This document shows positions 8,701 through 16,162 of a DNA stretch of 48,020 nt, in pieces. Every line of letters starts with the position of its first letter. Within the stretch, counting starts at the first letter, position 1. Both the position numbers and the translations under genes were made by a program. The notes under the pieces are model-generated. The model had not been told where the DNA came from. It saw only the letters and a list, made by a program, of their open reading frames with translations, and did no database searches. The stretch comes from Mycobacterium nebraskense (GTDB lineage: Bacteria > Actinomycetota > Actinomycetes > Mycobacteriales > Mycobacteriaceae), in NCBI RefSeq assembly GCF_002102255.1, contig NZ_LQPH01000172.1:1-48020 (forward strand), written 5' to 3'.

Positions 8701-9663
8701 ATCGATGCCTGCATCGCCATTGCGCTCTACCCCGACCATTGCGACCATCCGCAGGAGCTGTTGAATCGCGCCGAGGCGGCGATCCCGCACGCCAAGTCCG
8801 CCCTCAGCAAGATCGCGGTGTACGAGCCCACCTTCGAGCTGGATCGTGACCACGACCCCAACCTCGTCGGGGAGCTGCGCGCCGCCCTGATCGACGGCGA
8901 CGAGTTGACGGTGCATTACCAGCCCAAGGTCAACGCGAGCGACGGAACTGTCCACAGCGTCGAGGCGCTGCTGCGCTGGCAGCATCCCGCCCGCGGGCTG
9001 CTGATGCCGGAGGAATTCCTCCCGGCCGCCGAACGTGCGGGTTTGATGCGCACGGTGGCCAATCGCACCATCAACCTCACGCTCGAGCAGATCCGGTCCT
9101 GGCGCGACCAGGGCTTACCGCTGACCGTCGCGGTGAACCTCTCGACGACGAACCTGCTCGACCTCGACCTCGCGGTCACCATCGAGCGACTGCTGCGGAC
9201 CCACGGCTTACCCCCCGACGCGCTGATTGTCGAGATCACCGAGAGCGCCCTCGTCGACTCGGATCGGTCCCGCAACACCGTCGCCGCCCTGCAACTTCTC
9301 GGCGTTCGCATCTCGCTGGACGACTACGGCACCGGATGGTCGTCGCTGGCCCGCCTGCAGGATGTGTCGGTCGACGAGCTGAAACTCGACAGGCGATTCG
9401 TGGCGCGGCTCGCCCAGGACCCCCGATCGGTCGCCATCGTGCAGTCAACCGTGGACTTGGCGCAGAACCTGGGCGCCGACCTCGTCGCCGAGGGAGTCGA
9501 AGACGAGGCGACCCTGAGCGCGCTGCGGCGTTACGGCTGCAACATCACCCAGGGGTTCGTGCACAGCCCGCCGTTGCCGCCGGACGAACTCCGGCGCTGG
9601 ATCACGTCCAGGAGCGCGATCGCGGGCCACGTCGATTCCGAGCGATCGGCTCTCACGGACTGA
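5743..9663 (+). CDS. Membrane c-di-GMP enzyme: duplicated membrane-GGDEF unit plus EAL domain
   Basis: A 1306-residue protein. Order: about seven membrane segments (residues ~15-310), GGDEF domain 1 (~330-490), a second set of membrane segments (~545-845), GGDEF domain 2 (~860-1010), EAL domain (~1040-1300). Domain 1 looks catalytic (DSLTGLANR, LDLDNFKSVND, GGDEF at ~416) and lacks the RxxD inhibitory site. Domain 2 is degenerate: SDEEF at ~946, and the metal Asp of LDLD is Asn (LNLDKL). EAL motifs appear complete (EALLRW, VNLS, EITES, LDDYGTG, LKLD, AEGVED, TQGF), so it probably hydrolyses c-di-GMP. The two membrane blocks are related: both end in GSYQV (~232 and ~769), ~184 and ~177 residues before the GGDEF/SDEEF site. 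ATG 5743 is chosen over GTG 5737 because GGAG (5734-5737) is correctly spaced. Not in the H37Rv order. Confidence 0.9.
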   Translation: MKPWAENPWRRFRLPPRLGWLVVGAYGFAGALVVGSSIGGWEGAYATRPVDEIALAICLLFGAGCAGYAARSAAGRHRRGWLALVIAQLGWAAGEVIWAVYDVRPELAHATHPAAAEIVLLLWPFGAFASLLLLSRFSRHSPRRLVLDGLIVATSLFVVSWEFVLDKQLREDSGSRATTVAEIFNDVVLLTTAILMLSRGRRGDQPSRNLLAGGVATISVSDIAMVFKSGIGSYQVSDLVDLGRVAGLGMIALAALSSVYESPVAASRDEEMLSRTRLWLPYLPLLVAAAVGLGHAVGLMAHGPLLVALGILVAAVLLRQFVVLMENQSLLSEVAREAFRDSLTGLANRAYFIDQLEQAVARQSCDIAPIAVLCLDLDNFKSVNDALGHPAGDELLVRVAGRLTATLGDNCVTARFGGDEFAVLLEGSVEESHAAAHRVLEAFNAPILVEGVPIPVRPSVGFTVATGASDCSVEQLLRHADLAMYTAKREGGQCVRSFVPDLPLSYSFSTALVGPASVAVPVVETSTGPRLRRAADAGTPTPLQPQDDIDGIRWPPTPIRIALAVLMIGVISFTVTSILFPNASHSVFFSKSLYSALNLLAAGLIAVRAHRLKADRIAWSLIAAGMAQSALGDVAYALWVPNAQSPSVADPEYLAFYPFVYAGILLLMRSRLKRVPMPIRLDSLVCALAVAALAAALRAGPMHAAAARTPATVLVGLVYPWGDLVLLALAVGMLPILGWRSEFRWGFLVVGLVGFAVADAVYLFQTAEGSYQVGTTLDALWPASSLLVALASWAPWSSPAPAPRHGLGSYAVPVTCTVVALGVAILGHDSRLASTLAALSLVAVAARFSVTFRDVSMLAESHKQAMTDELTTLPNRRSLATALTALSASASPAGTASHRALLLLNLDKLREINASVGPHFGDELLWHIANRLAHNVRRDDLLARVSDEEFAILLGEGSDLVAARAQAGRLLECVSIPFELDAISVQIDACIAIALYPDHCDHPQELLNRAEAAIPHAKSALSKIAVYEPTFELDRDHDPNLVGELRAALIDGDELTVHYQPKVNASDGTVHSVEALLRWQHPARGLLMPEEFLPAAERAGLMRTVANRTINLTLEQIRSWRDQGLPLTVAVNLSTTNLLDLDLAVTIERLLRTHGLPPDALIVEITESALVDSDRSRNTVAALQLLGVRISLDDYGTGWSSLARLQDVSVDELKLDRRFVARLAQDPRSVAIVQSTVDLAQNLGADLVAEGVEDEATLSALRRYGCNITQGFVHSPPLPPDELRRWITSRSAIAGHVDSERSALTD

Positions 9664-9667
9664 CCGG

Positions 9668-10699
9668 TTAGAACAACTCCTTGGCGAGCAATTCCAGGGT
9701 CGCAACCCGCGCCGGCGCGGTCGCCGGGTCGGTGCCGCGGCGGGCCGAGGCGACCGGGTGGACCATCACCTCATCGACGTCGAACCGTTGCGCAAGCGCC
9801 CACAACTGCTCGGCGGCCTCCGCGGGTGCGCCCAGCACGGCGCGGTCCAGCCCGCTGTCCACGATGCGCTGCTGCTGCGGCGTCAGCTCGGCGCCCGCGG
9901 CCTCCTCGACGAGCGGCACCGGACCGAGAGGCTGACCGGTCCGCAGCTTCGCCATCATCTGCAGGTTGGGCAGCATCAAAGCCATTGCCTCGTCGTGTGT
10001 TTCGGCCACCGCGGCGTTGACCGTCAGGAACGTCACCGGCTCGGCGGAGAAGGCGCTGGGCTTGAATCGGGACCGATAGAGCTCGAGCGCCTCTTCGGTT
10101 CCGTTGCCGGAGAAGTGATGTGCGAAGACGTACGGCAGCCCCTTGGCGGCGGCCAGGTGCGCCGAGTACATCGACGAGCCCAACAACCACAGGCGCGGCT
10201 CGCCGGCCGCCGCCGGGGTGGCCTTGAGCCGGTAGTCCCCCGAGCGCAGTGGCACCACCACGCCGCGCGCGCTCATCAGCGCCGCCACGTCGTCGAGGTA
10301 TTCCGGGAAATTCTCGATGTCGCGCTCGTCCCGGCCGCCACGCAGCGCATAGGAGGTCACCGGGTCGGACCCGGGCGCTCGGCCGATGCCCAGGTCGATG
10401 CGGCCCGGGGCGGCGGCTTCCAGCAGCGCGAACTGCTCGGCCACGGCCAGCGGCGCGTGATTGGGCAGCATCACGCCGCCGGACCCGAGGCGGAGCTGCG
10501 AGGTTTGCGCGGCCAGATAGGCGATCAGGACCGGCGGGCTGGTAGCGCCGACGGACGGCATGTTGTGGTGCTCGGCGACCCAGTAGCGCGTGAAACCCAG
10601 CCGATCCGCCGCCTGCGCCAGCTGCACGGTCGCCGCGAGCGCATCGCGGGTCGTCTGGTCCGTGCGCACGGGGACGAGATCAAGGACGGAAAGACGCAC
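9668..10699 (-). CDS. Luciferase-like (LLM class) flavin-dependent oxidoreductase, MsnO8 type
   Basis: A 343-residue TIM-barrel oxidoreductase expected to use FMN or F420. It starts MRLSVLDLVPV and has YWVAEHHNMPSVGATSPPVL, RLGSGGVMLPNHAPLAVAEQF, and RIDLGIGRAPGSDP, all typical of the MsnO8/LLM subfamily; substrate unknown. It ends 4 bases from the convergent c-di-GMP gene. The start codon GTG (10699) lies in the base of a 13-bp hairpin at 10698-10731. It is 42 bases downstream of the FAD monooxygenase on the same strand, so it could be the last gene of the udgB-monooxygenase transcript. I recall no counterpart at this place in H37Rv. Confidence 0.87.
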   Translation of the reverse strand: MRLSVLDLVPVRTDQTTRDALAATVQLAQAADRLGFTRYWVAEHHNMPSVGATSPPVLIAYLAAQTSQLRLGSGGVMLPNHAPLAVAEQFALLEAAAPGRIDLGIGRAPGSDPVTSYALRGGRDERDIENFPEYLDDVAALMSARGVVVPLRSGDYRLKATPAAAGEPRLWLLGSSMYSAHLAAAKGLPYVFAHHFSGNGTEEALELYRSRFKPSAFSAEPVTFLTVNAAVAETHDEAMALMLPNLQMMAKLRTGQPLGPVPLVEEAAGAELTPQQQRIVDSGLDRAVLGAPAEAAEQLWALAQRFDVDEVMVHPVASARRGTDPATAPARVATLELLAKELF

Positions 10700-10731
10700 G
10701 TTCGCGTCAACGCCGTTTGGCGTGCGAACGT
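10698..10731. repeat. Bulged hairpin at the start of the LLM oxidoreductase gene
   Basis: ACGTTCGC (10698-10705) pairs perfectly with GCGAACGT (10724-10731), and ACGCC (10710-10714) with GGCGT (10719-10723), leaving a 4-base bulge and a 4-base loop. The minus-strand start codon of the LLM gene lies at its foot, so it could act as terminator after the upstream gene, translation control element, or operator. Confidence 0.55.
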
Positions 10732-10741
10732 TCCCGGCCGG

Positions 10742-11872
10742 TCAGTAATCCTTCAGCGTGATCGAGCTGACGATGCGGTCGAAGACCTCCTGCGGTATCG
10801 GCGCCCCGCCCGGAATGTTGTCGACCACCAGCCATTGGTTCCGGTTGACGTAGTCGTTGAACTCTTTGTGGTAGTTGGCGAAGCCGAGTTCGTAGTCGAC
10901 TGTCCCGCCTTCGGAGGCGGTCGCGAGCTCGCCGGCCAGGATGTAGGCGCCCAGCAGCGCGACACTGGTTCCCTGGCCCGACAACGGCGAGCAGCAATAT
11001 CCGGCATCGCCGACCAGGGCGACCCTGCCCTTGGACCAGCGATCCATTTTGATCTGCGACATCTCGTCGAAGTAGAAATCCGGTGCGCTGCGCATGTACT
11101 CCAGCAGCTGCGGACGCACCCACCCGTCGTCGGCCATCCGCCGTTCCAGCTCGGCGAACTGCGCCTCGGTGTCGCGGTAGTCGATCCGCAGCTCGGTGTC
11201 CATAAAACCCAGCATGGCCCGGGCCTCGCTGTTGTTGCGCGCGCTGTATACCCCGGCCATGGTGGAGTCCCCGTAATGCCAGGTCTGCCAGTAGTCCAAG
11301 TCCAGGAAGTTGGGCACGGTGAAGATCGCCGCGTGGGTGCCCAGCCGCTCGATGAATTGCTCCTCGGGGCCGAACACCAACCGGCGAACGTTGGAGTGCA
11401 ATCCGTCGGCGCCGATGACCAAGTCGAAGCTGCGCGCGGGGGCGCGTTCGAAGGTCACGTTGACGGCCGCGCCGTCGTCGTCCAACCCGGTGATGGTGTC
11501 GTCGAAGATGTACTCGGTGGTCCATTGGCTTGCGCCGTAGAGCAATTCGACCAGGTCGTCACGCAAGAGCTCGATGTCGGGGCTGTCGATGGGCCCGCCG
11601 GTGGGCGTCGACTCGGTGTCGCGGGACAGTTCGTTGCCGTCGCGGTCGACGACGGACGCGCCGCGGATTTGCGTCCTCCGTTTCTGGGCAGCGGCCAGCA
11701 GTCCCATGCGTTCCAGCACACCCAGCGCCGGGCCGCGGACGTCGATCGCCTGACCGCCGGGCCGCGGCCCGGCATGGCGCTCCACCACGGTGACCGAATA
11801 GCCATGCCGCCCAAGCCAATAAGCCGCCGTTGCACCGGCCACGCTGGCGCCGGAAATCAGAACGTCAGTCAC
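10742..11872 (-). CDS. FAD-dependent monooxygenase (Rv1260 homologue)
   Basis: A 376-residue class A flavoprotein monooxygenase. Visible motifs: N-terminal FAD fold in variant form (ISGASVAGATAAYWLGRHG), the DG motif VIGADGLHSNVRR near the middle, and the FAD-ribityl motif ALVGDAGYCCSPLSGQG about residue 280. Enzymes of this group hydroxylate aromatic or polyketide-like substrates with NAD(P)H, including TetX-type antibiotic modification; the substrate here is unknown. The GTG start at 11872 overlaps the udgB stop (GTGA), indicating translational coupling. The longest in-frame gap to the next gene holds the 10698-10731 hairpin. Confidence 0.9.
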   Translation of the reverse strand: MTDVLISGASVAGATAAYWLGRHGYSVTVVERHAGPRPGGQAIDVRGPALGVLERMGLLAAAQKRRTQIRGASVVDRDGNELSRDTESTPTGGPIDSPDIELLRDDLVELLYGASQWTTEYIFDDTITGLDDDGAAVNVTFERAPARSFDLVIGADGLHSNVRRLVFGPEEQFIERLGTHAAIFTVPNFLDLDYWQTWHYGDSTMAGVYSARNNSEARAMLGFMDTELRIDYRDTEAQFAELERRMADDGWVRPQLLEYMRSAPDFYFDEMSQIKMDRWSKGRVALVGDAGYCCSPLSGQGTSVALLGAYILAGELATASEGGTVDYELGFANYHKEFNDYVNRNQWLVVDNIPGGAPIPQEVFDRIVSSITLKDY

Positions 11873-12681
11873 TTAATCCCTGCCAGCCTTTTTGCGTCGC
11901 GGAAAACGTCGTCGAGCATTGCTGGTGTCAACCTACCGGTAAACATGTTCTGCTGGCTCGGGTGGTAGCAGCCGAGTAATCGCACACCAGGCGCGAATTG
12001 CGCCACGACCCCGTGGCCGAACCGCGGCTTGCGCATCGCGGACGCGCCCGGCAGTCGCAGCGCGATTTGCCAGGCGAACCCACCCAAAGCCACGATCGTG
12101 CGCACATGCTCGGACACCAGCCGCCATTCGGCCTCCAGCCAGGGCCAGCAGGTGTCCCGCTCCACCGGCGTCGGGGCGTTGGCCGGAGGCGCGCACCGCA
12201 CCGGCGCCGCGATGCGAACCCCGTTGGCCCGCAACCCATCAGCGGCATCCACGCTGGTCGGCTGGTTCACCAGCCCGGCCCGGTGCAACGCCGCATAAAG
12301 CTGATCGCCGGACCGGTCGCCGGTGAACATCCGTCCGGTTCGGTTGGCGCCGTGTGCGGCGGGCGCCAACCCGACAATCAACAACCGCGGCCGCTCCGAC
12401 CCCCAGCCCGGCACCGGCCGGCCCCAATACGGCTGATCGGCAAAGGCGCGGCGTTTGAGGACGGCAACGTCCTCGCGCCAGTCGACCAGCCGGGGGCAGG
12501 CCCGGCAGACGCTGATCAGGGCATCGAGTTCGGGGATCGACGCGGCGTGGGGCGCCAGCGCGGCGACCTGTGCGGCGTCGGCGGCCACGGTGGTCTGCGG
12601 GGTCGCCGGATCGCCCGGCCATCCGGTGCCGGGAACCACCGGAGAATCGAATGCCTGGCCGGTACGAGGGTGGACGAGCAC
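11869..12681 (-). CDS. udgB: Type 5 uracil-DNA glycosylase UdgB
   Basis: A 270-residue Fe-S uracil-DNA glycosylase that removes uracil, and in this family hypoxanthine and ethenocytosine, from DNA. Motif 1 is GLAPAAHGANRTGRMFTGD; motif 2 is CYHPSQQNMFTGRLT. Cysteines in VCRACPRL, PVRCAPP and ERDTC fit the 4Fe-4S ligands (the last motif lies between). The GTG start at 12681 gives the conserved LVHPRTGQ N-terminus and has AGGA seven bases upstream. Divergent from tap (97 bases between starts), coupled to the downstream monooxygenase. Together with the glycosylase at 2844, two members of the same superfamily lie in this window. Confidence 0.92.
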   Translation of the reverse strand: MLVHPRTGQAFDSPVVPGTGWPGDPATPQTTVAADAAQVAALAPHAASIPELDALISVCRACPRLVDWREDVAVLKRRAFADQPYWGRPVPGWGSERPRLLIVGLAPAAHGANRTGRMFTGDRSGDQLYAALHRAGLVNQPTSVDAADGLRANGVRIAAPVRCAPPANAPTPVERDTCWPWLEAEWRLVSEHVRTIVALGGFAWQIALRLPGASAMRKPRFGHGVVAQFAPGVRLLGCYHPSQQNMFTGRLTPAMLDDVFRDAKRLAGIK

Positions 12682-12725
12682 ATGAACATCCTGCAGTCAG
12701 CCGGTGCGCCACGTCCGAACGCCCC

Positions 12726-12763
12726 AATATTCAGTGGTCCCGCTGCGGATCAGCGGCTAAATT
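12726..12763 (+). promoter_or_regulatory. WhiB7-type promoter for tap
   Basis: AATATT (12726-12731) is followed after 3 bases by a -35 candidate TGGTCC (12735-12740), a 17-base spacer, and -10 TAAATT (12758-12763). The start of tap is 15 bases after the -10. An AT-rich box 3-5 bases upstream of -35 is the known contact for the WhiB7 AT-hook with SigA, and tap is a known WhiB7 regulon member in mycobacteria. Confidence 0.6.
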
Positions 12764-12778
12764 CTCCCCCGGATATCC

Positions 12779-14032
12779 ATGAGCCACACGAGCCGCGGCC
12801 CGGCGCTTCTGATCCTGTCCGCCACGCTGCTGGCGACGACGGGCACCGGCATCTCGATCATCGCGTTCCCCTGGCTGGCGTTGCAGCACCATGACCGTGC
12901 GCGGGACGCGTCGATCGTCGCCGCCGCCATGACACTGCCCCTGGTGCTCTCCACGCTGGTCGCCGGTACCGCGGTCGACTTCGTCGGGCGTCGCCGCGTG
13001 TCGCTCGTCTCGGACTCGCTCTCCTGCGCGGCGGTGGCAGCCGTCCCGCTGACCGCCGGGCTGTTCGGGGTCGACGCGATCAACGTCGTCGAGCTGGCCA
13101 TGCTGGCCTTCTGCGCGGCCGCTTTCGACCCGGCCGGGACGACGGCGCGCCAGTCGATGCTGCCAGAGGCCGCCGCTCGCGCGGGCTGGTCGCTGGACCG
13201 CACTAACAGCATCTACGAAGCCATGCTCAACCTGGGGTTCATGGTGGGCCCGGGCATCGGCGGCCTGATGATCGCCACGGTCGGCGGCGTCAACACGATG
13301 TGGGTCACGGCGGGTTGTTTCGGGTTGTCGCTGTTGGCGATTGGTGCGCTGCGGCTCGAGGGCGCCGGCAAGCCGCACCACGCGACCCGTCCCGACGGGT
13401 TGGTGTCCGGCATCGTCGAAGGACTGCGGTTCGTCTGGAATCTGCGGGTGCTCCGGACGCTCGGTCTGATCGACCTGGCCGTGACCGCCTTATACCTGCC
13501 GATGGAAAGCGTGCTGTTCCCAAAGTATTTCGCCGACAAGCACCAGCCCGCCGAGCTGGGTTGGGCGCTGATGGCGCTCGCGGTCGGCGGCGTGGCGGGC
13601 GCGCTGGGCTATGCGGTGCTGTCGAAACACACCCGTCGGCGTACGGCCGTGCTGACGGCGACCCTCACCTTCGGCGCGGCGACGGTCGGGATCGCGTTCC
13701 TGCCGCCGCTGCCGGTGATCCTGGCGCTCTGCGCGGTGACCGGCCTGGTCTATGGGCCGATCCAGCCCATCTACAACTACGTCATGCAGACCCGGGCGCC
13801 GCATCATCTTCGTGGCCGGGTGGTCGGGGTGATGGCGGGGCTGACCTACTCTGCGGGGCCGTTGGGCTTGCTGGTGGCCGGTCCCCTCGCCGATGCCGCC
13901 GGACTGCAGGTCACGTTCCTGGCGTTGGCGGTGCCGATTCTGCTGATCGGGCTCGCGGCCGCAAGGCTGCCGTCGCTGCGGGAATTGGACCGCGCGCCGG
14001 AGTTCGAGGCGAATCGGGATTCGCCGCTGTGA
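12779..14032 (+). CDS. tap: Multidrug efflux transporter Tap (major facilitator superfamily)
   Basis: A 417-residue membrane transporter with about 12 membrane segments, the same length as the Rv1258c Tap pump (419) that exports tetracycline, aminoglycosides, spectinomycin and other drugs using the proton gradient. The motif A-like loop is DFVGRRRVSLVSDS after the second segment, and LRGRVVGVMAGL appears near the second half loop. The ATG at 12779 follows a well-formed WhiB7-type promoter, so the gene is probably induced by ribosome-targeting drugs. It is convergent with the SHOCT gene (4-base gap). Confidence 0.92.
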   Translation: MSHTSRGPALLILSATLLATTGTGISIIAFPWLALQHHDRARDASIVAAAMTLPLVLSTLVAGTAVDFVGRRRVSLVSDSLSCAAVAAVPLTAGLFGVDAINVVELAMLAFCAAAFDPAGTTARQSMLPEAAARAGWSLDRTNSIYEAMLNLGFMVGPGIGGLMIATVGGVNTMWVTAGCFGLSLLAIGALRLEGAGKPHHATRPDGLVSGIVEGLRFVWNLRVLRTLGLIDLAVTALYLPMESVLFPKYFADKHQPAELGWALMALAVGGVAGALGYAVLSKHTRRRTAVLTATLTFGAATVGIAFLPPLPVILALCAVTGLVYGPIQPIYNYVMQTRAPHHLRGRVVGVMAGLTYSAGPLGLLVAGPLADAAGLQVTFLALAVPILLIGLAAARLPSLRELDRAPEFEANRDSPL

Positions 14033-14036
14033 TTCG

Positions 14037-14633
14037 TCAGTCGCCGAGGATCTTTCGCTTTTGTTGCTCGAATTCCTCATCGGTGAGCAGTCCCCGGTCT
14101 TTCAGCGCAGCCAGCCTTTCCAGCCGATCGATCGGGTCTGCAGCCTGTTGCGTTTGCCCCGCCTGCATCGCGCCGAGCACCTGCTGTTGCATCTCGGCTC
14201 CGCGCCGCATCATGTCCTCCCGGAATGCGGTGGGATCGGCAATGGCTTGGCGGATGACATCGGTCATCGGCATACCCATGACCTGAGCGCCCGCCAGGTC
14301 GGGGCGGGCCGCGGTCACGGCGTCGATTGCCACATCGGCCGTGGCGGCCGGCCGGTGGTCGATTTGAACCCGGCTGTGGTCCTTCGGGTCGTAGAGCACC
14401 GGCAGTCTGGTGCCCGGCCGCGGTGAGCTCAGCTGAGGTAGCAGCGCGGTGACGCTGGCCTCGAACGGCGGTTCGGCGTCGGGCGTGATCCGCAGAAGTA
14501 GCTTCCAACGAACCTCGGTGTTGTTAACCAGATTCGGGTTGCCGACGGTGACCGAGATCGCCGACTGTTCGGCGGCGAGGACGTCCGCAAACGCACGGAT
14601 GCCGACTTTGCTCAGATCTCTGCGTCCGAACAT
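14037..14633 (-). CDS. SHOCT-domain protein of unknown function
   Basis: A 198-residue soluble protein. The last ~28 residues (DRLERLAALKDRGLLTDEEF, then QQKRKIL) are a SHOCT domain, a short C-terminal module linked to oligomerisation. The first ~110 residues form a beta-rich unit (VGNPNLVNNTEVRWKLLLRI, VLYDPKDHSRVQIDH) seen in actinobacterial proteins; the middle is a Met/Gln-rich helix. The ATG at 14633 is preferred over the upstream frame start at 14756, because the latter would overlap the divergent flavoprotein gene and its promoter; GAAAGG lies ~11 bases upstream of 14633. I recall no H37Rv gene between tap and the flavoprotein gene. Confidence 0.75.
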   Translation of the reverse strand: MFGRRDLSKVGIRAFADVLAAEQSAISVTVGNPNLVNNTEVRWKLLLRITPDAEPPFEASVTALLPQLSSPRPGTRLPVLYDPKDHSRVQIDHRPAATADVAIDAVTAARPDLAGAQVMGMPMTDVIRQAIADPTAFREDMMRRGAEMQQQVLGAMQAGQTQQAADPIDRLERLAALKDRGLLTDEEFEQQKRKILGD

Positions 14634-14685
14634 TGTGACCCGACCTTTCGGAGAATCGCTCAACTGTACAGCGCTGACGGGCCCG

Positions 14686-14691
14686 TAGGAT
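14686..14691 (+). promoter_or_regulatory. -10 element of the glycolate-oxidase-like gene
   Basis: TAGGAT (14686-14691) lies six bases before the GTG start at 14698, with no Shine-Dalgarno sequence between. This spacing predicts a leaderless mRNA starting with GTG. Confidence 0.5.
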
Positions 14692-14697
14692 CGGGTC

Positions 14698-16065
14698 GTG
14701 AATGCGGACGTCCTGGCCGAGCTGATCGCCGGCCTGCCCGACGGGATGGTCGTCACCGACCCGACCGTGACCGAGGGCTACCGCCAGGACCGCGCCTTCG
14801 ACCCGTCGGCCGGCAAACCGCTGGCCGTGGTCCGGCCGCGGCGTACCGAAGACGTGCAGACCGTGTTGCGCTGGGCCAGCGCCCACCGGGTGCCGGTGGT
14901 GACGCGGGGTGCGGGCAGCGGCCTGTCCGGCGGGGCAACGGCGCTCGACAACGGCATCGTCCTGTCGACGGAGAAGATGCGCGACATCAGGGTCGACGCG
15001 GTGACCCGCACCGCGGTGTGCCAGCCCGGACTGTTCAACGCCGAGGTGAAGAAGGCCGCCGCCGAGCACGGCCTGTGGTATCCCCCCGATCCGTCGTCGT
15101 TCGAGATCTGCAGCATCGGCGGCAACATCGCCACCAATGCCGGCGGGCTGTGCTGCGTGAAGTACGGCGTCACCACCGACTACGTGCTGGGCATGCAGGT
15201 GGTGCTGGCCGACGGTACGGCGGTCCGGCTCGGTGGCCCCCGGCTCAAGGACGTCGCGGGTTTGTCGCTGACGAAGCTTTTCGTCGGCAGCGAAGGCACC
15301 CTGGGCGTCGTCACCGAGGTCACGCTGCGCCTGGTGCCCAAGCAGAACGCGTCCAGCATCGTGGTGGCAGGCTTCGCCACGGTCGAGGCCGCCGTCGATG
15401 CGGTGCTCGGGGTCACCGCGCGGCTGCGCCCGTCGATGCTGGAGTTCATGGATTCGGTGGCCATCAACGCCGTCGAGGACACGTTGCGCATGGACCTGGA
15501 CCGTGGGGCGGCCGCCATGCTGGTGGCCGGGTCCGACGAGCGCGGCGGGGCCGGCAGTGAGGACGCCGCGATCATGGCCGCGGTGTTCGCCGAAAACGGT
15601 GCGACGGAAGTGTTTTCGACCGACGATCCCGACGAGGGCGAGGCGTTCGTCGCCGCCCGCCGGTTCTGCATCCCCGCGGTCGAGGCGAAGGGATCGCTAC
15701 TGCTCGAGGATGTCGGCGTACCGCTCCCGGCGCTGGGCAGGCTGGTCACCGGCATCGCGCGCATCGCCGCCGAGCGTGACCTGACGATCTCGGTGATCGC
15801 CCACGCCGGTGACGGCAACACCCATCCGTTGATCGTGTACGACCCCGCGGATGCCGCGATGACCGAGCGGGCCCATCTCGCCTTCGGCGAGATCATGGAC
15901 CTGGCCGTCGGGCTCGGCGGCACGATCACCGGTGAGCACGGCGTCGGCCGGTTGAAGCGGCCGTGGCTGGCCGGCTACCTCGGGCCCGAGGTGATGGAGC
16001 TCAACCGGCGGATCAAGCAGGCCCTGGACCCGGAGGGCATCCTGAACCCGGGCGCGGGCATCTAG
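14698..16065 (+). CDS. FAD-linked oxidase, GlcD/D-lactate dehydrogenase type (Rv1257c homologue)
   Basis: A 455-residue flavoenzyme, exactly the H37Rv length. The N-terminal PCMH/FAD_binding_4 domain carries VVTRGAGSGLSGGAT and CSIGGNIATNAGGLCCVKYG; the C-terminal FAD-oxidase_C domain carries VIAHAGDGNTHPLI and ITGEHGVGRLKRPWL, the His-containing motifs that bind the alpha-hydroxy acid. It should oxidise a 2-hydroxy acid such as glycolate or D-lactate; which one cannot be told. The GTG start is placed six bases after TAGGAT. CYP130 follows 97 bases later but has its own promoter. Confidence 0.9.
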   Translation: MNADVLAELIAGLPDGMVVTDPTVTEGYRQDRAFDPSAGKPLAVVRPRRTEDVQTVLRWASAHRVPVVTRGAGSGLSGGATALDNGIVLSTEKMRDIRVDAVTRTAVCQPGLFNAEVKKAAAEHGLWYPPDPSSFEICSIGGNIATNAGGLCCVKYGVTTDYVLGMQVVLADGTAVRLGGPRLKDVAGLSLTKLFVGSEGTLGVVTEVTLRLVPKQNASSIVVAGFATVEAAVDAVLGVTARLRPSMLEFMDSVAINAVEDTLRMDLDRGAAAMLVAGSDERGGAGSEDAAIMAAVFAENGATEVFSTDDPDEGEAFVAARRFCIPAVEAKGSLLLEDVGVPLPALGRLVTGIARIAAERDLTISVIAHAGDGNTHPLIVYDPADAAMTERAHLAFGEIMDLAVGLGGTITGEHGVGRLKRPWLAGYLGPEVMELNRRIKQALDPEGILNPGAGI

Positions 16066-16127
16066 GCATTCGGGCCCGTAGCGCCTGCGCTCAACGTGCG
16101 GCCGGGCGCACACTCGGCCTCCCCTCG

Positions 16128-16156
16128 TTGACATTCTGGCCTGATTGTCGTACCAA
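16128..16156 (+). promoter_or_regulatory. Promoter of cyp130-tetR with TGTC/GACA half-sites
   Basis: A perfect -35 TTGACA (16128-16133), a 17-base spacer and TACCAA (16151-16156, followed by T) end seven bases before the ATG at 16163. GACA (16130-16133), TGTC (16147-16150) and GACA (16160-16163) alternate through the promoter, and could be operator half-sites for the downstream TetR protein. Confidence 0.5.
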
Positions 16157-16162
16157 TGAGAC

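Noticed and set aside
5743..9663. Two separate genes wrongly fused
   Set aside because: The frame is continuous with no internal stop, and no start with a ribosome site is obvious near residue 545; a true fusion is more likely, though sequencing was not checked.
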